Shown here: positions 16,321 to 24,997 of the stretch, one piece after another | Layout of the letters: each line of letters begins with the position of its first letter | Position numbering within the stretch: the stretch's first letter is position 1 | IMG/VR virus record: IMGVR_UViG_3300030108_004562 | Span: 19,144 to 51,272 of that record | Length of the DNA stretch: 32,129 nt | Direction: 5' to 3' (one strand) | Source: a virus | The notes under the pieces: generated by a model | Told to the model about the DNA's origin: nothing | Databases searched by the model: none | What the model saw: only the letters and a program-made list of their open reading frames with translations | Made by a program: the position numbers and the translations under genes

Positions 16321-17315
16321 TGAATTTAAATAAGAAATATATTATTGGAACTCATGTGATGTTTTATGAGATAGAAATGATTTCTGAATTTGTAGATAGT
16401 GTGATTAATAGTTGTGAATTAATTGATAACAAAACCAACGTGACGGTTGACTTGTTTTTCAATATGTCTGAGTTTTTTGAAAGAATAGATGAAACCCAAA
16501 TTACAAAAAAAGAATTGATAAATAAGTTTATGGTTGAAGTAAATAGATTAAATGACTTGGGAGTCAACGTAACTCATGAAGTGTATGAAAAAAATGAACT
16601 GTACACAATAGGCAGTTATCGAAGAGACTTAAATTATAAAAATTGTAATGAATATGACTTCGTGGTTTGGGGTGAAAGTGATTGTTTAATCCCCAAAGAA
16701 TTCTTTACTACATTAGAGACCGTTTCAAATTATACAGATGAAAATAATATTCACAGATACATTACTACTTTTGCAACTAGAAAAATGTGGGACTCTAGTT
16801 GGTCTATATTAGAGCACAATGATTTCGTAAACTCAAAGTTTTATGATATGAAAGAAGAGGGTTGGAAAACTGATAAATCAAGTATATGGTACACAATGTC
16901 AATTGATGAGATGGATGAGATAAATCAAAAATCAGATGACTTAGATATTAGGGTGTCCAACGAACCTAAATTTGATGGCTCTTTATTAGTAATATCATCT
17001 GATTTAATTAGGTCTGGTGTAAATATTCCACACTCTTGTTATGCTTGTGGTGAGGATGCATCTTTTGAAAGAATGTGTAAAATTATTATGGGTAAGTCGT
17101 ACGTTCAATTTATAGTAAAAAATATACTAAAAGTTCACAACAGAGTTCATCCTAAAAAAAGAGAGTATGTGTTGGGTGAAAAAGATTTTGAAAATGTAAA
17201 ACAAAAGAGAAAATCAAATAATCGTTGGCAACAATTTCACAAAATATGTGAACATAACTTATATAGTCTTGGTGAAAATCAAACAAAATTTAAAAGTGTA
17301 AAGGATTTGGATTAA
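16320..17315 (+). CDS. GT-A/GT2-like glycosyltransferase
   Basis: The 331-residue protein starts at ATG 16320, in TGATG overlap with the previous stop and with GGAG upstream; the GTG at 16317 is less likely. YIIGTHVMFYEIEMISEFVDSV is the first strand and helix, and YDFVVWGESDCLIPKEFF is the acidic donor motif (E-S-D in place of DxD). HSCYACGEDASFERMCKIIMG corresponds to the acceptor-side acidic motif of GT2 enzymes (E/G-x-D). It is longer than the small GT2 at 4321. The donor is unknown. It ends exactly where the kinase gene starts. Confidence 0.72.
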   Translation: MNLNKKYIIGTHVMFYEIEMISEFVDSVINSCELIDNKTNVTVDLFFNMSEFFERIDETQITKKELINKFMVEVNRLNDLGVNVTHEVYEKNELYTIGSYRRDLNYKNCNEYDFVVWGESDCLIPKEFFTTLETVSNYTDENNIHRYITTFATRKMWDSSWSILEHNDFVNSKFYDMKEEGWKTDKSSIWYTMSIDEMDEINQKSDDLDIRVSNEPKFDGSLLVISSDLIRSGVNIPHSCYACGEDASFERMCKIIMGKSYVQFIVKNILKVHNRVHPKKREYVLGEKDFENVKQKRKSNNRWQQFHKICEHNLYSLGENQTKFKSVKDLD

Positions 17316-18097
17316 TGGGAAAGTTTTTAGTAGTTGGTGATAGTTGTACCGACATACACATTTACGGAGAGTGTTCTAGATTAAGTCCAGAAGCTCCTGT
17401 TCCAATAATAAATCCAGTTAAGGTTGTTGAGAACGGTGGTATGGCAAAAAATGTAAAGTCTAATTTAGAAAAAATGGGTTCTGAAGTTGAAATCATAACA
17501 AATCCTAACAATATAAAAAAAACTAGATACATTGATGAACATACTAATGCAATGTTGTTAAGAGTTGATGAAAATGATTTCACAAATAGAGTTAGTCAAG
17601 ATAAAATTAAAAAAATAAAAAACAATTCATATAATGGGTTTAAATTTGATGGTCTTATAATATCAGATTATTGCAAGGGATTTTTAGAAGAAGAAGACAT
17701 AACTACGTTAATTAAAAATAACAAAATGGTATTTCTAGACACAAAAAAAATATTGGGTGATTGGATGTATGGGGTGGACTTTGTTAAAATAAATGAAAAC
17801 GAATTTAAAAAAACTGAAAAATATATAGATAGAGAAAAACTTAGAGATAAATTAATTATTACACGAGGATCTAAGGGGTGTCAATATTTAGAATCAGTGT
17901 ATCCAGTTCCTAAAGTGGACGGTGTGAAAGATTACTCTGGTGCTGGAGATACATTTTTAGCTGCATTTTCACATGAGTATATTAACGGACGTTCAGAAAG
18001 ACACATCAATCCATGGACATCTGTGTATTTAGCAATTGAATATGCACAAAAATGTGCAACAATCGTAGTTCAAAAACATGGAGTGGCAACAATATAA
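17315..18097 (+). CDS. PfkB-family sugar kinase, HldE/RfaE kinase-domain-like
   Basis: HldE-type kinases phosphorylate C1 of D-glycero-D-manno-heptose 7-phosphate. This 260-residue protein shows GDSCTDIHIYGECSRLSPEAPVPI, close to the GD-x-x-x-D, R-[IL]-SPEAPVP signature of that subgroup, then NGGMAKNVKSNLEKMG, DGLIISDYCKGFL, and the anion hole with catalytic Asp in DYSGAGDTFLAAF (D212). It is shorter than the usual 310-330 residue kinase domain. In most bacteria the nucleotidyltransferase domain is fused; here it is a separate gene (18474) with a cupin between. The start overlaps the previous TAA (TAATG), with AAAGGA upstream. Confidence 0.85.
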   Translation: MGKFLVVGDSCTDIHIYGECSRLSPEAPVPIINPVKVVENGGMAKNVKSNLEKMGSEVEIITNPNNIKKTRYIDEHTNAMLLRVDENDFTNRVSQDKIKKIKNNSYNGFKFDGLIISDYCKGFLEEEDITTLIKNNKMVFLDTKKILGDWMYGVDFVKINENEFKKTEKYIDREKLRDKLIITRGSKGCQYLESVYPVPKVDGVKDYSGAGDTFLAAFSHEYINGRSERHINPWTSVYLAIEYAQKCATIVVQKHGVATI

Positions 18098-18477
18098 TGG
18101 GACATAAAATAAAACCTCAAGTCTGTAAAGGGTGTAAAATTCCAAAGGGGTGGGGTGAAGAAATAGTTATAGAAAATAACGAGATGTATTGTGGTAAACT
18201 TTTAGTTTTCAAAGAGGGATGTAAGTTTTCAATGCATTATCATTTAATTAAAGATGAAACTTGGTACGTAAATGAGGGTTCATTTGTTTATAGGTGGATA
18301 GATACAGAAACTGCTGAAACTAAACAAGAGACTTTAACCAAAGGTGACGTGGTTAGACAAAGAGTTGGTCAACCACATCAATTAGAAGCCTTGGAGGATG
18401 GTGTTATATTCGAGGTCTCAACACAACACTTCGATGAAGATAGTTATAGAGTCTGGAAAGGAGATAGCCAAAAATGA
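18097..18477 (+). CDS. Cupin-domain protein, mannose-6-phosphate-isomerase-type-II-like
   Basis: The 126-residue single cupin begins at ATG 18097 in a TAATG junction; a longer frame to 18052 lies within the kinase gene. KGWGEEIVIENNEMYCGKLLVFKEGCKFSMHYH has the W-G-x-E start and H-x-H metal site, DETWYVNEGSF follows, and VRQRVGQPHQLEAL provides the last His. It resembles the C-terminal cupin of bifunctional phosphomannose isomerase/GDP-mannose pyrophosphorylase. Placed between two heptose-type enzymes, it may isomerise or epimerise a phosphosugar in the same route, perhaps standing in for an isomerase not seen here. It ends in ATGA with the next gene. Confidence 0.75.
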   Translation: MGHKIKPQVCKGCKIPKGWGEEIVIENNEMYCGKLLVFKEGCKFSMHYHLIKDETWYVNEGSFVYRWIDTETAETKQETLTKGDVVRQRVGQPHQLEALEDGVIFEVSTQHFDEDSYRVWKGDSQK

Positions 18478-18902
18478 AAGTATGGACTAATGGGTGTTTT
18501 GATGTATTACATAGAGGTCATTTAGATTTATTTAAATTTTGTAAACAACTAGCTGGTCATGATGGTGAGTTCATAGTTGGTGTGGATTCGGATGAAAAAA
18601 TTAAAAAAGACAAGGGTAAAAACAGACCAATAAACTGTTTACAGGATAGAATGGAAATGTTAAACTCTTTGATATATGTTGATAAAGTTATGCCATTCTC
18701 ATCAAGCTCAGAACTTGAAAAAACTATAAAGTGGATACATCCTTCAGTGATGGTTATAGGTTCAGATTGGAAAGATAAAGATGTCATTGGAAAAAAGTGG
18801 ACAGATAAGTTAATGTTTTTTGATAGAGTTGGTGACTATTCAACAACAAAAATTCTTAACACACACAGTAAGGGTGTAGATCCTTATTTACAAACGAGGT
18901 AA
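18474..18902 (+). CDS. Nucleotidyltransferase, HldE/RfaE adenylyltransferase-domain-like (HxGH)
   Basis: This enzyme couples a sugar 1-phosphate to a nucleotide; HldE-type enzymes make ADP-heptose. In 142 residues it has TNGCFDVLHRGHLDLF with the H13-x-G-H16 motif, VGVDSDEKIKKDKG, RPINCLQDRMEML and VMVIGSDWKDKDVIGK, all in the order seen in the HldE C-terminal domain, and it ends STTKIL before a short tail. The length matches a single-domain cytidylyltransferase-fold enzyme (HldC/GlmCTP type). AAAGGAG lies upstream. With the kinase at 17315 it makes a split HldE. CDP or GDP transfer cannot be excluded. Confidence 0.85.
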   Translation: MKVWTNGCFDVLHRGHLDLFKFCKQLAGHDGEFIVGVDSDEKIKKDKGKNRPINCLQDRMEMLNSLIYVDKVMPFSSSSELEKTIKWIHPSVMVIGSDWKDKDVIGKKWTDKLMFFDRVGDYSTTKILNTHSKGVDPYLQTR

Positions 18903-18904
18903 AA

Positions 18905-19309
18905 ATGCAAAAAAGAAAATATTTACCAACTTTAGCAGAGTTAGTGGATAGATTATCCATTATTCAGTTGAAAGAGGTATTCATAACGGAACATAAAGAG
19001 GAATATTCACAAGAGATAAAAGATATTGTTCATGACATAGATGTGATATTAAAAGATGAAAATGTTCAGTTAAGTGGAAAAGATGTAAGAGCGATTGTGG
19101 TGTTATCACAAATGAATCTTCACATATGGCACAACGAATCTGAAGCTAGAAAGGGAGTTAATGCTGGGGAGAATCTTTTATTAACTCATGGATTAAATGG
19201 AATAAGAAATACGTCAAAAAATATCATACAAGAAAACGTTGGTGGTAGGAAAGACTATAAAATAGATTGTATAGCAGATGAATTTAAAGATTGGGAGGTA
19301 AGTTGGTAA
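18905..19309 (+). CDS. DUF4254-like protein of unknown function
   Basis: The 134-residue, mainly helical protein opens with LPTLAELVDRLSIIQLKEVFI. That opening resembles DUF4254, a family I recall next to glycosyltransferase or heptosyltransferase genes in bacteria. The rest alternates acidic and basic helices (YSQEIKDIVHDIDVILKDEN) and has LNLHIWHNESEARKG-like polar segments without catalytic motifs that I can name. GAGG lies upstream and it starts two bases after the preceding stop. Its position inside the heptose-type module suggests a supporting role. The family assignment is from memory of the N-terminal motif and is uncertain. Confidence 0.55.
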   Translation: MQKRKYLPTLAELVDRLSIIQLKEVFITEHKEEYSQEIKDIVHDIDVILKDENVQLSGKDVRAIVVLSQMNLHIWHNESEARKGVNAGENLLLTHGLNGIRNTSKNIIQENVGGRKDYKIDCIADEFKDWEVSW

Positions 19310-19599
19310 TATTTGTGGACATAGATGGAACTATTTGTCATACCGAAAATTCAGATTATTTTAATTCAGATCCAAGATATGACCAAATAGAGAAAATAAA
19401 TAAACTATATAAAGAGGGACATGAAATAGTTTATTGGACTGCTCGTGGTGGGCATAGTGGGAAAGATTGGAGTGTTTTAACCGAAAGACAATTAAACAAG
19501 TGGGGATGTGAATACACCAGAATTGAAACACATAAAAAACCATCTTGGGATTTACTCATAGATGATAAAACAAAAAGAATTGAGGAGATCGATAAATAA
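19303..19599 (+). CDS. Short HAD-family phosphatase (TTG start)
   Basis: The 98-residue protein carries the HAD motifs: VDIDGTICHTEN (D-x-D-G-T), YWTARGG (motif II Thr) and KKPSWDLLIDDKT (motif III Lys plus acidic motif IV). There is no cap domain, so it is a minimal HAD resembling phage and bacterial PNKP-type 3'-phosphatase or haloacid-dehalogenase-like small proteins. Its position after a split HldE suggests the dephosphorylation step that GmhB does in heptose synthesis, though GmhB is nearly twice as long. I place the start at TTG 19303 (GGGAGG four bases upstream, overlap of seven bases with the previous gene); 19291 is an alternative. Confidence 0.75.
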   Translation: MVIFVDIDGTICHTENSDYFNSDPRYDQIEKINKLYKEGHEIVYWTARGGHSGKDWSVLTERQLNKWGCEYTRIETHKKPSWDLLIDDKTKRIEEIDK

Positions 19600-20219
19600 T
19601 GTTTAATGATAAATACGCAGTTATAGATTTTGAAAATTTAATAAAAGATATAGATTTAGATGTCATAATTGAAACAGGTACAAAAGTTGGAGAGAGCACA
19701 ATAAAATTAAAAAAATATTGTAAATTTATTCATACAATAGAAAAAAAAGAACGTTTTTCAAAAATGGCTCAAGAAAATTTTAATGAAGTTTGGCCAAAAG
19801 ATAAAAATATTAAATTTTGGATAGGTGACACGAGGGATAAATTGACAGAGGTGTTAAACACTATAACAAAAAATGAAAATGTTTTATTGTTTTTAGATGC
19901 TCATACACATATGAATGACTGTGAAGACCGGTTTCAAGACAATCCCTTAAAAGAGGAACTTTTCCAAATTGAAAATTTTATTAAGATGAAATCCTTAAAA
20001 GAACCCTATATTGTAATAGATGATTTTGCAAATCCAAAAAATGAAAAAATTAAACATAACATTTATGGAGATACTGCTTTAAATATACAGTATGTAAAAA
20101 AACAACTAGATTTAATTTATGAAAAAAATGGATATGAAGTATATTATACAGAGAAAGTGGAAAATCTTAATCACTCAGGAAAAGCGTTTATTAAACCAAA
20201 AAGAATTGAGGAGATGTAA
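19599..20219 (+). CDS. Class I SAM-dependent methyltransferase-like (FkbM/Methyltransf_24-like)
   Basis: The 206-residue protein has DVIIETGTKVGESTIKL as the SAM-binding motif I, IHTIEKKERFSKMAQENF as the acidic end of strand 2, IKFWIGDTRDKL and VLLFLDAHTH, then PYIVIDDFANP. The LDAH motif is common in methyltransferases acting on sugars and in TylF/FkbM-like groups. It starts in a TAATG junction after GAGGAG. Its likely role is O-methylation of a glycan residue, which fits the surrounding sugar genes. The acceptor cannot be assigned. Confidence 0.75.
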   Translation: MFNDKYAVIDFENLIKDIDLDVIIETGTKVGESTIKLKKYCKFIHTIEKKERFSKMAQENFNEVWPKDKNIKFWIGDTRDKLTEVLNTITKNENVLLFLDAHTHMNDCEDRFQDNPLKEELFQIENFIKMKSLKEPYIVIDDFANPKNEKIKHNIYGDTALNIQYVKKQLDLIYEKNGYEVYYTEKVENLNHSGKAFIKPKRIEEM

Positions 20220-21050
20220 ATGAAAATACAATTTATTGTTTGTGGTTGGCACATGAATAGAAAAAGTTTAATAGATGGTTTGTATGAATTAAAAGAACAG
20301 AATAAAGATACTGTCGATGTCTTTTGGTCTTGTCATAGAGAACCAACAAATGAAATAAAAGAGAAGTTTGATTACAAATTATTTTTTAACGGTGGAGAGG
20401 AATATGGGGCTTATCAACAGGCAATAAAACATTTAGACTTAAAAGATGACACAATATGTTTTTTTCTACATGATGATTTAGTTTTAAAAAGTTTTGATTT
20501 TATACCACTGTGTATCGAGTCATTAAAAACTCATAAGGTTATTGGAAATTGTATGAATTATGGCGAGAACTCATATAATCCAAATAAAGTTATTGAAGTT
20601 GGTATAAAAGAGGAGTTTGATAACAAGACAAGACTTGATTACGTTATGGATGAAAATAAACATTTCTTTAATAATGGAATAATTCCTTTAAAAACAGTGA
20701 GACCAAGTTTTGTTTGCATGATGTACTCTAGTGTAAAAGAGATTGGTGGATTTGAACCAAGAGAGGACGCGTATGAATATCCAAGAAAAAATGAGGAAGG
20801 CACATATGTCTACAGAGGCAATAAAGGAATGAGTAGTTGGGGGAATGAATTTCCAGCTCTAAATAACTATAAGTTTAACGTTGTGTTTGGAGCGGACAAG
20901 ATAGGTTACCTGAGTAACACGTATTTAGATTCTAAATACATATATGAGTGTGCAAGAGGGAATGTTGTCTCTGACCACCCAATAACAGACGTTTCAAACA
21001 TAATGGTTAAAGATGTAAAAACACAAACATTTTATTTAAAGGAAGACTAA
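20220..21050 (+). CDS. GT2-like glycosyltransferase
   Basis: The 276-residue protein starts immediately after the previous stop with GAGGAG upstream. FIVCGWHMNRKSLIDGLYEL is the first strand and helix, FFNGGEEYGAYQQAIKHLD precedes the donor motif, and TICFFLHDDLVLKSFDF holds the acidic pair (HDD in place of DxD). VRPSFVCMMYSSVKEIGGFEPR is the GT2 acceptor-side GGF motif. The residue pattern is typical of rhamnosyltransferase-like GT2 proteins from polysaccharide loci, but donor identity is not visible. Confidence 0.75.
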   Translation: MKIQFIVCGWHMNRKSLIDGLYELKEQNKDTVDVFWSCHREPTNEIKEKFDYKLFFNGGEEYGAYQQAIKHLDLKDDTICFFLHDDLVLKSFDFIPLCIESLKTHKVIGNCMNYGENSYNPNKVIEVGIKEEFDNKTRLDYVMDENKHFFNNGIIPLKTVRPSFVCMMYSSVKEIGGFEPREDAYEYPRKNEEGTYVYRGNKGMSSWGNEFPALNNYKFNVVFGADKIGYLSNTYLDSKYIYECARGNVVSDHPITDVSNIMVKDVKTQTFYLKED

Positions 21051-21051
21051 T

Positions 21052-21288
21052 ATGGAAAAGAATTGGGATGATATAAAAACTAATTTGTTGTCCTCAGTGG
21101 CTAAAGAGGGTAAATACGTAACACAAATAATTCATTTTAAGAATGGTTACAGAAAAACCATCCACGGAGTAGATACTTTAAGTATTGAACAAGGACAGTT
21201 TACTAAATTTAAGTGTAAAGATGGTAGATATATTTTAATTAATGACGACAATGTTTTAATGGTTGAGTGTTTTAAGGAGGACAAATAA
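21052..21288 (+). CDS. Small beta-rich protein of unknown function (78 aa)
   Basis: I do not recognise this protein. It has 78 residues, with alternating hydrophobic and polar residues (YVTQIIHFKNGYRKTIHGV, then FTKFKCKDGRYILINDDNVLMVE) that suggest a small beta sheet. There is a single Cys near the middle and another near the end. AAAGGA lies upstream, and its TAA overlaps the next gene's ATG (TAATG). It resembles small accessory proteins found between phage genes and is unlikely to be an enzyme. Confidence 0.6.
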   Translation: MEKNWDDIKTNLLSSVAKEGKYVTQIIHFKNGYRKTIHGVDTLSIEQGQFTKFKCKDGRYILINDDNVLMVECFKEDK

Positions 21289-22394
21289 TGGATATAAGAG
21301 AGAACATGTTACCAGTGTTAGCACCACAAGGTGGTAAAGAGGAAATAAAAGCACTAACTGAGGTTATTGAAAGTGGTTGGTGGGGTAAAGGTCCTAAAGT
21401 TGCAGAGTTTGAAGAAAAGTTTGCAAAGATGGTTGGACATAAATATGCAGTAGCTGTTACGAGTGCATCTCATGGACAAGATTTAGTAATGAAAGCATTA
21501 GGTTTTAAAGGTATTGATGTTATTAATCCAGCTATATCATTTATAGCCACCGCAATGATACCATTATGGAATAACTTCACGACAAACATAGTTGACGTTA
21601 AAAGAGATACTTTGTGTATAGATCCTGAGGATGTTGAAAGATACAAAAAACCGAATAGTGAAGTTTTAATTGCAGTTGATGAAGCTGGAGTCTTGGCAGA
21701 TTATGAGGGATTAAGAAAAGTATTTGGTGGATTTATCCTTGAAGATTGTGCTCACAGTTGTTGGACACCTGGTGCAGGTTTAGGTGGTGATTGTGCAGTC
21801 TGGTCATTTCAAGCTGTTAAAACTATGCCGATGGGTGATGGTGGGATGATAACAACGGATGATAAGGATTTGGCCGATAAGTGTAGGGAGATGACTTGGT
21901 TTGGAGTATCATCCACTTGGAGTAGAGCTTCAGGTCAAACACCAGGTTATGCTTGGGACTATCAAGTTGATATACTTGGGTATAAATATTATATGATTGA
22001 TATAATGGCAGCAATTGGTTTAGAACAAATGAAAAAGTTACCTAAACATTTAGAGTTTAGAAGACACGTTCAGTCACGATATAATAAAGAATTAAATTCA
22101 ATTATTGAACGACCACCTCATTCAGAAACGGTTCAATACTATGTTCCAAGAGTGCCGAGTGAACATAGAGATAAATTGATTGATTACTTGGCTGATAAAA
22201 AAATACACACATCAGTTCACTTTAAACCTTTATACAAGTATGGACCTTTGTTACAAGACAGAGATTATCCTGTGTGTGAAACTGAATGGACAAAGTTAAT
22301 ATCACTACCTTGTCACAATAGAATGAAAGAGGAAGACATTGATTATGTGGTGTATTGGGTTAACAAGTATTTTGAGGAGACAGATTTTGTTTAA
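21288..22394 (+). CDS. DegT/DnrJ/EryC1/StrS aminotransferase
   Basis: These PLP enzymes aminate keto-sugars on nucleotide diphosphates. The 368-residue protein has normal length. VIESGWWGKGPKVAEFEEKFA is the substrate-entry segment, AVAVTSASHGQDL binds the cofactor phosphate, FILEDCAHSCW follows, and SFQAVKTMPMGDGGMI carries the PLP-binding Lys (K178). SVHFKPLYKYGPL near the end is the family's phosphosugar-side motif. AAGGAGG lies upstream. Together with the dehydratases at 12063 and 23001 it should give an amino-deoxy sugar. It has no acetyltransferase neighbour that I can recognise, so later N-acylation is uncertain. Confidence 0.9.
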   Translation: MDIRENMLPVLAPQGGKEEIKALTEVIESGWWGKGPKVAEFEEKFAKMVGHKYAVAVTSASHGQDLVMKALGFKGIDVINPAISFIATAMIPLWNNFTTNIVDVKRDTLCIDPEDVERYKKPNSEVLIAVDEAGVLADYEGLRKVFGGFILEDCAHSCWTPGAGLGGDCAVWSFQAVKTMPMGDGGMITTDDKDLADKCREMTWFGVSSTWSRASGQTPGYAWDYQVDILGYKYYMIDIMAAIGLEQMKKLPKHLEFRRHVQSRYNKELNSIIERPPHSETVQYYVPRVPSEHRDKLIDYLADKKIHTSVHFKPLYKYGPLLQDRDYPVCETEWTKLISLPCHNRMKEEDIDYVVYWVNKYFEETDFV

Positions 22395-23001
22395 TTATTT
22401 TATAAAAGACTTACTGACTCTTCAGATAACAAATCTAAAAAAACTAGATGAATCTGAACAATCAGAATTTCCAAAATTTGAAAAGTCTAAAAAAAGTGTG
22501 TCTGAAAAGTATGATGACCATATATGTGAGCTAATATCTAGAAATTCAATATCACCATTGAATGTTTTAGATATAGGTTGTGGTCACGGAAATCATCTAC
22601 ACTCAGTTCATAAAAAATTTGATTCAAGGTGTGTTGGAATTGATATCAAATACTCTGGCTCTTGGGATGAATACGAGTCAAGAAGTGTTCGTTTTTTTAA
22701 ACAAGATGTGGATGACGTTATTAAAAATATAAATTGTGATAAACCATTTGATGTTATAATAACCATGAACACGTTAAGGGCTGAAATACGAGAAAAATCA
22801 AAAAATCCGTACCAAGCTCAATGGAAATATAATTATTATGAGAAATTTTTAACTTGGTGTAGTAAAAATTGTAAATATTTAATTACAAATAATTGTCAAC
22901 ACAGAGATTTTGTAAACTTCAATTTAGTTGATAACCTCTCTGGCGAGGATATTTTAGATTGTAATTTATTTAAAAGTAAAATTAACGAGGGAGACATTTA
23001 A
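22387..23001 (+). CDS. Class I SAM-dependent methyltransferase (TTG start)
   Basis: The 204-residue protein has VLDIGCGHGNHLHSV as motif I, CVGIDIKYSG as motif II and FDVIITMNTL as motif IV, a standard Rossmann methyltransferase. I choose the TTG at 22387 because GAGGAG lies seven bases upstream; the frame extends to 22339, but that would read deep into the aminotransferase gene. The overlap with the previous gene is eight bases, the same TTG-plus-stop arrangement as at 14575. Methylation of a sugar is likely from context. Confidence 0.82.
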   Translation: MFNYFIKDLLTLQITNLKKLDESEQSEFPKFEKSKKSVSEKYDDHICELISRNSISPLNVLDIGCGHGNHLHSVHKKFDSRCVGIDIKYSGSWDEYESRSVRFFKQDVDDVIKNINCDKPFDVIITMNTLRAEIREKSKNPYQAQWKYNYYEKFLTWCSKNCKYLITNNCQHRDFVNFNLVDNLSGEDILDCNLFKSKINEGDI

Positions 23002-23990
23002 TGAAAATATTAATCACAGGTGGAACTGGATTTCAAGGTTCAAATTTATCAAAGAGTCTATTAGATGATGGACATGATGTTGTGATACTAAATTTACATT
23101 CTGAAAAGAATGAAACAAATATAAAAAGATTTGGACTAGATAGAGCTAAAATAATATGGGGATCTATAAATGATATTTACACTGTTAAAGACACTATGGA
23201 GGGTGTTGATTTGGTCGTACATACGGCTGCAAAAATACATGTAGATGATTCGATACAACACCCAACGTCATATTTTAAAACAAATGTAATGGGAACAAAT
23301 AATGTTTTAGAAGTTGCTAGACAATTTAATGTTCCTGTTATACATGTTTCCACGTGTGAGGTTTACGGATTCCAAGATGAAGATTTGTTAGAAACATCAC
23401 CATTAATGCCTAGGTCACCATACGCTGCATCTAAAGCAGGAGCAGATAGAATGGCTTACTCATACTATACAACGTATGACATGAATATTTGTATAGTAAG
23501 ACCATTTAATGTATTTGGTCCTGGTCAAAAAGATGGTAAGTGTGGTGCAGTGATACCAATATGGACTACAAGTCTTCTTGAGGGTAATGATATTACAATC
23601 TACGGAGAAGGAACTCAATCAAGAGAATTTATTTTTATAGATGACTTAGTATCTGCATATAGAATAATAATAGATAAGATGTTATCTGGTAAAGAACTTG
23701 CAGGTGAAGTATTGAATGTGGGGACAGGAATAGAAGTAAAGGTTAATGATTTAGCTAACAACATGGTTAAAAGAGTAGATAGTGAATGGAAAGAACCAAA
23801 ACACCACGACTTCTCCTATCCGACATCGGAGGTAAAAGAATCAGGTAAAATATTATATGGTGAAGCAAGACCAGGTGAAGTAAAAAGATTTATATCTAAT
23901 TCAGATAAAATGAAATCGTTTGGTTGGTCACCTGAGGTTGGATTGGAAGAGGGGTTGAGTAAATACATAAATTGGAGAAAGTCTTTATGA
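23001..23990 (+). CDS. dTDP-glucose / UDP-GlcNAc 4,6-dehydratase-like SDR
   Basis: The 329-residue extended SDR has complete catalysis: GGTGFQGSN (7-15), VVHTAAKIHVDDS, HVSTCEVYG and SPYAASKAGADRM (Y-x-x-x-K). RPFNVFGPGQ, EGTQSREFIFIDDLVSA and ARPGEVKRFISNSDKM complete the substrate side. The S-T-x-E-V-Y-G motif is typical of NDP-sugar 4,6-dehydratases (RmlB/LegB-like) rather than 4-epimerases. The start is a TAATG junction with GGGAG upstream. It probably supplies the keto-sugar for the aminotransferase at 21288; specificity for dTDP or UDP is not determined. Confidence 0.85.
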   Translation: MKILITGGTGFQGSNLSKSLLDDGHDVVILNLHSEKNETNIKRFGLDRAKIIWGSINDIYTVKDTMEGVDLVVHTAAKIHVDDSIQHPTSYFKTNVMGTNNVLEVARQFNVPVIHVSTCEVYGFQDEDLLETSPLMPRSPYAASKAGADRMAYSYYTTYDMNICIVRPFNVFGPGQKDGKCGAVIPIWTTSLLEGNDITIYGEGTQSREFIFIDDLVSAYRIIIDKMLSGKELAGEVLNVGTGIEVKVNDLANNMVKRVDSEWKEPKHHDFSYPTSEVKESGKILYGEARPGEVKRFISNSDKMKSFGWSPEVGLEEGLSKYINWRKSL

Positions 23991-24997
23991 GTCGTATGAA
24001 AATAGCATGGTTAAGTGAGGGTGGTTATACAGGTAAAGTTCCAAGACAAGCTACAGCCAATGCTGGGGTGTTGTGGGCTTGGATGTCAAATTTAGAAGTT
24101 GACCACTATCCTATATTAAATTTCGAAACAGCTCCAACTGACGGTTATGAATACTTAATATTACAGGTTCCAAAAACTCCTGAGGTTAGAACTGCATTGT
24201 TTGAAAAAAACATAGTCAAACAGGCTAGAAGAATAGCTAAAAAGATATTATTTTTTCAAGAAGGTCCTGTTTGGGTATATCAAGACATGCCACTAGAACA
24301 ACAATTTTGGCATTACAACACTTTGGTTGATGTGGATTTAATATTTTGTGAAAACACAACAGACATTTCATACTATAAAGGATTTGTTCCAGGTAAACCG
24401 GTGACAAATTTACCAGATTTAATTGTTGATGACACTATAAAAGGAGTTAGAGATATTGAAAAACAAGATAAGGCAATAATAGGTGGAAACTTTTGTAGAT
24501 GGTATGGTGGATTTGATTCTTATATTGTGGCTCAAGAGTTTGGAGTCCCATTACATGCTCCAAGTATGGGTAGAAAAATAGAGGGAGAGGAACAAATACC
24601 TGATTTGACTCACTTACCTTTTTTAAATTGGAGAGAGTGGATGTTTAAATTAGCCGAGTTTAGATATGCTATTCACTTGATGCAAACATATGCTGCTGGT
24701 TCATTCATGATGAATTGTGGTTATCTTGGAATTCCTTGTATTGGGTATAATCACACAGACACTCAGAGAAATATATTTCCTGATTTATCAATAGACCAAG
24801 ATGATTTAGAAACAGCCAGAAAATTAGCAAGAAAGTTAGTAGATGACAAAGATTTTTACAATGAGTGCTCACAAAAAGCCATAGTTAATTTTGAGAAACA
24901 CTCAAGTGAAACTTCCTTTAATAAATGGAAAGACAACTTTTTTGATAAAGTAGATGATTTAATAGATGGTAAAATTAGTTATATAGGAGATTATTAA
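23987..24997 (+). CDS. GT-B glycosyltransferase-like protein
   Basis: This 336-residue protein starts at ATG 23987 in ATGA with the previous gene, with GGAG upstream. KIAWLSEGGYTGKVPR is a first Rossmann strand and loop, KKILFFQEGPVWVYQD and DLIFCENTTDISYYKGFVPG resemble the inter-domain region of GT4-like enzymes, and FMMNCGYLGIPCIGYNHTDTQRNIFP plus a helical tail resembles the donor domain. The classical E-x7-E pair is not obvious. I am fairly sure of the fold type but not of activity. Confidence 0.65.
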   Translation: MSRMKIAWLSEGGYTGKVPRQATANAGVLWAWMSNLEVDHYPILNFETAPTDGYEYLILQVPKTPEVRTALFEKNIVKQARRIAKKILFFQEGPVWVYQDMPLEQQFWHYNTLVDVDLIFCENTTDISYYKGFVPGKPVTNLPDLIVDDTIKGVRDIEKQDKAIIGGNFCRWYGGFDSYIVAQEFGVPLHAPSMGRKIEGEEQIPDLTHLPFLNWREWMFKLAEFRYAIHLMQTYAAGSFMMNCGYLGIPCIGYNHTDTQRNIFPDLSIDQDDLETARKLARKLVDDKDFYNECSQKAIVNFEKHSSETSFNKWKDNFFDKVDDLIDGKISYIGDY

